A stretch of DNA of 49,744 bases from an uncultured Flavobacteriia bacterium (GTDB taxonomy: Bacteria; Bacteroidota; Bacteroidia; Flavobacteriales_D; Crocinitomicaceae), in the NCBI GenBank assembly GCA_903873915.1, contig CAIQQH010000065.1:1-49744 (forward strand), written 5' to 3'. Position 1 is the first letter of the stretch. Every line of letters begins with the position of its first letter. Shown piece after piece: positions 46,734 through 49,744 of the stretch. The notes under the pieces were generated by a model, which saw only the letters and a program-made list of their open reading frames with translations, ran no database searches and was not told the origin of the DNA. The translations under genes and the position numbers were made by a program.

Positions 46734-47960
46734 TTAAAAAACGATGTGCTCGAAATTGCGCCGCATAAGAAAACGCACTGGCAAGTATGAAAAGAGTAAA
46801 CTTAAGCCCGTGACCAATCCAATAATCACACTTGCGTCCACGACGGACAAGCGAACAGGAAATGGCAGTCCTGCAGCTCCAGGCATCATTAATATTTCCC
46901 ACTTGATCTGAACAAAACAAACAAAGTATCCAATCAACAAGCCGTAAAAGATGCCTCGCGCACAAATGAGCAGCCCCTCAATTAAGAAAATGCGGAAAAC
47001 AAAGGATCGCTCAGCACCAAAGGAAATCATCGTTGATAAGTTGTCCCTCTTCTCTACAAAAAGCATGGTGATCGACGCGATGAGATTGAAAGCCGCCAAT
47101 ATGAAAATAAAAACTAAAATGACCAATACAATTAATTTTTCTGATTTGCTGGTCTTGAAGATCAATTCATTTTTCTCCATGTTTGTTTTCGCTTCAAAGG
47201 ATGGTCCTGTAATTTTCTTCATCTCCTCCTTCAAACCCATCGGGTCTACCCCATCCTCAACCTGAACATATAGAGCAGTAAGGTCGTTCTCGTAATTCAA
47301 CAGTTCGCGACCAACAGCCAATGGCACAACGACCTTCTCTCCATTCACCTCTCTGTTTCCATTGAAATTCATTCGGCCAGACACATTCATGATCTTTTGT
47401 CGAAAGGGATTCGAGCCCAACTTCATCTTGGCTTCTCGTTTTGGTGCGAAAACAATCAGCTGCTCAAAGGAACGCTCTGGAATAAAACCTCCTAATTTAT
47501 CCAACAGCGTGGCACCCACCAACATCATGGGCTGACCATGATTAAAAATTTGAGGAAAACCATCTACCATGTGATGTTTCATTCGGCTCATCAGAAGAAA
47601 TTCTTGGTCTACAGCAATCAACTGCGCATTCACCCATTTCTTTTCATGCTTCAATACAATGGTTTCTTCTACAGCCCGAGAAAGGACTTTTACCCCGTCC
47701 ATTTTCAGCAGTTTTTCAAGATCTATCGCATCCTCAGGAAACGTCTTCCCGCCAGTATACCGGATGGTTAAGTCCGCATCAAAATCAGAATACATGCGCT
47801 CAATGAGTGACTCAATGCCGTTAAAGGCGGACAAAAGAACAACAAGTGCTGCGGTAATGATGGTGATTCCGATGACAGAAATTCGCGTAATGAATCCGAC
47901 GACGTTTTTTTTACGATCGAACTTTAGGTAACGACGCGCTATGTAAAATGGAACCTTGAT
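46734..47960 (-). CDS. FtsX/LolE-like ABC transporter permease, non-canonical start
   Basis: A permease of the MacB/FtsX/LolCE superfamily; the nearest relatives in Bacteroidota move lipoproteins or other envelope substrates. Four membrane helices: one N-terminal (TIITAALVVLLSAFNG), then a periplasmic domain (about residues 60-270), then three near the C-terminus (IVLVILVFIFILAAFNLIAS; LLICARGIFYGLLIGYFVCF; VIIGLVTGLSLLFSYLPV). The first canonical start (TTG, 47834) would cut through helix 1. Homology continues upstream as KVPFYIARRYLKFDRKKNV to an ATC codon at 47960, where relatives have ATG; an in-frame stop lies just beyond. With the ATC start the length is 408 residues, normal for the family. 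It begins four bases after the rbfA stop. Confidence 0.82.
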   Translation of the reverse strand: MKVPFYIARRYLKFDRKKNVVGFITRISVIGITIITAALVVLLSAFNGIESLIERMYSDFDADLTIRYTGGKTFPEDAIDLEKLLKMDGVKVLSRAVEETIVLKHEKKWVNAQLIAVDQEFLLMSRMKHHMVDGFPQIFNHGQPMMLVGATLLDKLGGFIPERSFEQLIVFAPKREAKMKLGSNPFRQKIMNVSGRMNFNGNREVNGEKVVVPLAVGRELLNYENDLTALYVQVEDGVDPMGLKEEMKKITGPSFEAKTNMEKNELIFKTSKSEKLIVLVILVFIFILAAFNLIASITMLFVEKRDNLSTMISFGAERSFVFRIFLIEGLLICARGIFYGLLIGYFVCFVQIKWEILMMPGAAGLPFPVRLSVVDASVIIGLVTGLSLLFSYLPVRFLMRRNFEHIVF

Positions 47961-47964
47961 GGGC

Positions 47965-48303
47965 TTATTTCTTTTTTAATAAAGACTCAATTTGCATGGC
48001 ATAGTCCAATGAATCATCGATGTGAAAAACCAAATCAGGTATTTTCCGCATGTTTTTCAATCGTTTGCCCACTTCCCCGCGAATCTTGGAGGTATTTACA
48101 ATGATGTTATTCAACACCTCTTTTTTATCTGGACCGGCAAAAATACTTAAATAGCAACGCGCTAAGGAGAGGTCGGATGTTACCCGAACAGTGGTCACAG
48201 TAACCATTGCGCCAAGACATACTTCACGCGCATTTCGTTGAAAATAAGTGCCCATTTCTTCCTGAATGACACCTTCAATTCTGTTCTGTCTGATTGAACC
48301 CAT
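47965..48303 (-). CDS. rbfA: ribosome-binding factor A
   Basis: A 112-residue KH-fold protein that helps 30S maturation, particularly the 16S 5' end and cold adaptation. Family features: RQNRIEGVIQEEMGTYFQR near the start, VTVTTVRVTSDLSLARCYLS in the middle and the helical RGEVGKRLKNMRKIPDLVFHIDDS-like C-terminal region. It is divergent from the ABC exporter gene and precedes the permease by four bases. TAACTTCG five bases before the ATG is a near-consensus -7 element. Confidence 0.94.
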   Translation of the reverse strand: MGSIRQNRIEGVIQEEMGTYFQRNAREVCLGAMVTVTTVRVTSDLSLARCYLSIFAGPDKKEVLNNIIVNTSKIRGEVGKRLKNMRKIPDLVFHIDDSLDYAMQIESLLKKK

Positions 48304-48357
48304 GGTGCGAAGTTAACAATAGTTCGCCCTTTAAAATGAACAATAGTCAACAAACTG

Positions 48358-48365
48358 TATCTTTG
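48358..48365 (+). promoter_or_regulatory. promoter -7 element of the ABC exporter gene
   Basis: TATCTTTG, eight bases before the ATG at 48374, matches TAnnTTTG. The implied leader is nearly absent. Confidence 0.45.
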
Positions 48366-48373
48366 ACAGCGCA

Positions 48374-49744
48374 ATGAAAGGAATAATTGACATTTACAGA
48401 TACACATTTGCATACAAGGGCAGAGCCATCTTGGTGATTTTGTGCAACCTGCTCTTTGTCATCTTCAACTTGCTTTCTATTGTGCTGTTCATCCCTGTTT
48501 TACAGCTCATTTTCCGACCTGAAAACTTGGTCAAAGCGATGGACAACCCATCTTGGAATGGCGCCATCACTTCGCTTCCCAAGCACATTTCTCAGGAGTA
48601 CCAGTATTTCATGCAGCAACTGGTCGATCATGACCCGAAGGATGCTTTGTTCTTTGTTTGCATCACCGTATTCATTGCCTTCTTTCTGAAGAATGTATTT
48701 CGCTATGGTGCCATTTGGCATCAGTCAGAGTTGCGCATGGCTGTTGTTCGCGACCTGCGGGATTCTATTTTTTCCAAAGCACTGAGGCTTCCTATTTCTT
48801 TTTATACCAATGAACGCAAGGGAGATTTGATGTCGCGCATGAACAGCGATGTTGGTGAAATTGAAATTGCCGTGATCAGTATGTTGGAATTGATTTTCCG
48901 TGAACCCATTGCCATCCTCATTAATGTGAGCACATTGATTTGGCTGAGTCCTGAGCTTACGCTCGCCTCCCTGATTTTACTCCCCGTTTCTGCCTTCGTC
49001 ATTTCACGCATTGGAAAAAGTTTGAAACGGACAGCGAAAAAAGGACAGGAACAAATGGGTTTGCTCTATTCAACCATCGATGAAGGACTGGGGGGAATCC
49101 GAATTATTCAATCGTTCAATGCCGCCGAACAAGTTAAAAATACCTTTCATCAGGTCAATCTGATTCACCAGAAACTCATAACAAAAGCATTCCGAAAGCG
49201 CGATCTTTCCCCTGTTTTAAATGAAACCTTGGGGGCCGCAGTGATGCTCTGTCTTTTGTGGTTTGGTGGGTCAATGATCTTAGATGCCAGTGCAAATGGC
49301 GCGTTAAATGGAGAGAAATTCTTGACCTTCATCATCGTGTTTTCGCAATTGCTTCGCCCAATTCAAGGAATTTCAACTAGTCTTGCCAACCTCAATAAAG
49401 CAAAACCATCACAAGACAGGATCAACGAAATACTTTTTGCCGATGAGATGATCCACGAGCAAGAAAACCCTCAACCAATTAAGACCTTCAATGATTACAA
49501 TAGCAGCAACTATGTATTGGCAACAAGTAATATCTTAGTAGGTCGCATAATATATACAAGCAATTATGTAGAAAGCACAAGTAATATCTTAGTTGCTAAA
49601 GCAAACTTTAATGATAGTAATAGTAGCAACTATGTATTGGCTACAAGTAATATCTTAATAGCCAAAGCAAACTTAAATGATAGCAATAGTAGCAACTACG
49701 TATTAGCAACAAGCAACATCTTAGTTGCTAAAGCGAACTTTAAT
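48374..49744 (+). CDS. ABC exporter (MsbA-like), incomplete, joined to foreign-looking repeats
   Basis: The first 372 residues are the membrane domain of a type IV ABC exporter: helices near 18-45, 93-107, 175-190, 195-210, 285-300 and 315-335, with intracellular-loop stretches RLPISFYTNERKGDLMSRMN and GLGGIRIIQSFNA. Such proteins export lipids or drugs and normally carry a C-terminal ATPase domain starting about residue 375. Here, at the linker PQPIKTFND, the frame passes without interruption into NSSNYVLATSNILV-type repeats that run to the window end. No Walker A, signature or Walker B motif is present. I read the exporter as real and the tail as foreign or chimeric. The natural gene should be about 600 residues. 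Confidence 0.8.
   Translation, partial: MKGIIDIYRYTFAYKGRAILVILCNLLFVIFNLLSIVLFIPVLQLIFRPENLVKAMDNPSWNGAITSLPKHISQEYQYFMQQLVDHDPKDALFFVCITVFIAFFLKNVFRYGAIWHQSELRMAVVRDLRDSIFSKALRLPISFYTNERKGDLMSRMNSDVGEIEIAVISMLELIFREPIAILINVSTLIWLSPELTLASLILLPVSAFVISRIGKSLKRTAKKGQEQMGLLYSTIDEGLGGIRIIQSFNAAEQVKNTFHQVNLIHQKLITKAFRKRDLSPVLNETLGAAVMLCLLWFGGSMILDASANGALNGEKFLTFIIVFSQLLRPIQGISTSLANLNKAKPSQDRINEILFADEMIHEQENPQPIKTFNDYNSSNYVLATSNILVGRIIYTSNYVESTSNILVAKANFNDSNSSNYVLATSNILIAKANLNDSNSSNYVLATSNILVAKANFN
49490..49744 (+). repeat. Asn/Ser-rich 20-22-residue tandem repeats at contig end
   Basis: Four in-frame copies: 49490-49549 and 49550-49609 (20 codons each), 49610-49675 and 49676-49741 (22 codons each), followed by the first codon of a fifth. 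The shared core is SNYV-x-x-TSNIL-x, with NDSNS before it and AKAN after it in the longer copies. Base composition is much more A+T-rich than the exporter gene. The style recalls repeat proteins of algal giant viruses, but this is memory only. Confidence 0.9.

Overview
The window looks like a metagenomic or draft contig from a member of the Bacteroidota, most likely Flavobacteriales (a Crocinitomicaceae/Fluviicola-like relative is my best guess; it is not proven here). Grounds: two proteins with type IX secretion C-terminal domains (one type A, one gliding-motility type B), a DUF5686 protein, type III pantothenate kinase, a MetH split into two genes, atpD-atpC standing alone, a uppS-bamA-skp-skp cluster, and repeated promoter elements of the Bacteroidota form TAnnTTTG.

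Layout. 1-1288: a MITE-like element, a block of intergenic mini-hairpin repeats and a strong candidate for an unclassified structured RNA (850-1104, minus strand) with its own promoter and terminator. 1289-8143: an orphan small gene and three soluble sensor kinases (REC-PAS-HisKA_3, REC-HisKA, and a six-PAS hybrid kinase). 8453-13948: thiL, a hydrolase overlapping pepP, small unknown genes, a degenerate CTP-synthase-like amidotransferase domain and rnhA. 14310-18193: split metH under a SAM-I riboswitch with a good promoter. 18272-25010: a secreted CotH-like protein coupled to dgkA, several unknown envelope proteins and lipoproteins, and a fatty acid hydroxylase/sterol desaturase-type protein. 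25155-25544: tRNA-Phe with a duplicated downstream region. 25641-32422: coaX, an outer-membrane protein, a repeat-rich periplasmic protein, lptC, a tiny membrane protein and a DUF5686 protein. 32448-36371: a DD-peptidase-like protein, kbl, an AlkD-type glycosylase, gamma carbonic anhydrase and a group III truncated haemoglobin. 36377-44604: a large T9SS cargo, murI, two Skp/OmpH genes, bamA and uppS, i.e. envelope biogenesis. 44740-48303: atpC, atpD, an FtsX-like permease without a canonical start codon, and rbfA. 48374-49744: an ABC exporter that runs in frame into foreign-looking Asn/Ser-rich 20-22-residue repeats exactly where its ATPase domain should begin.

Most of the window is housekeeping: envelope assembly, methionine/SAM-controlled one-carbon metabolism, cofactor synthesis (ThDP, CoA) and ATP synthesis. 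The parts worth a second look are the structured RNA near the left end, the repeat families, the contig-end chimera, the missing start codon of the permease and the active-site-less amidotransferase. I found no CRISPR array, rRNA, prophage or transposase gene.
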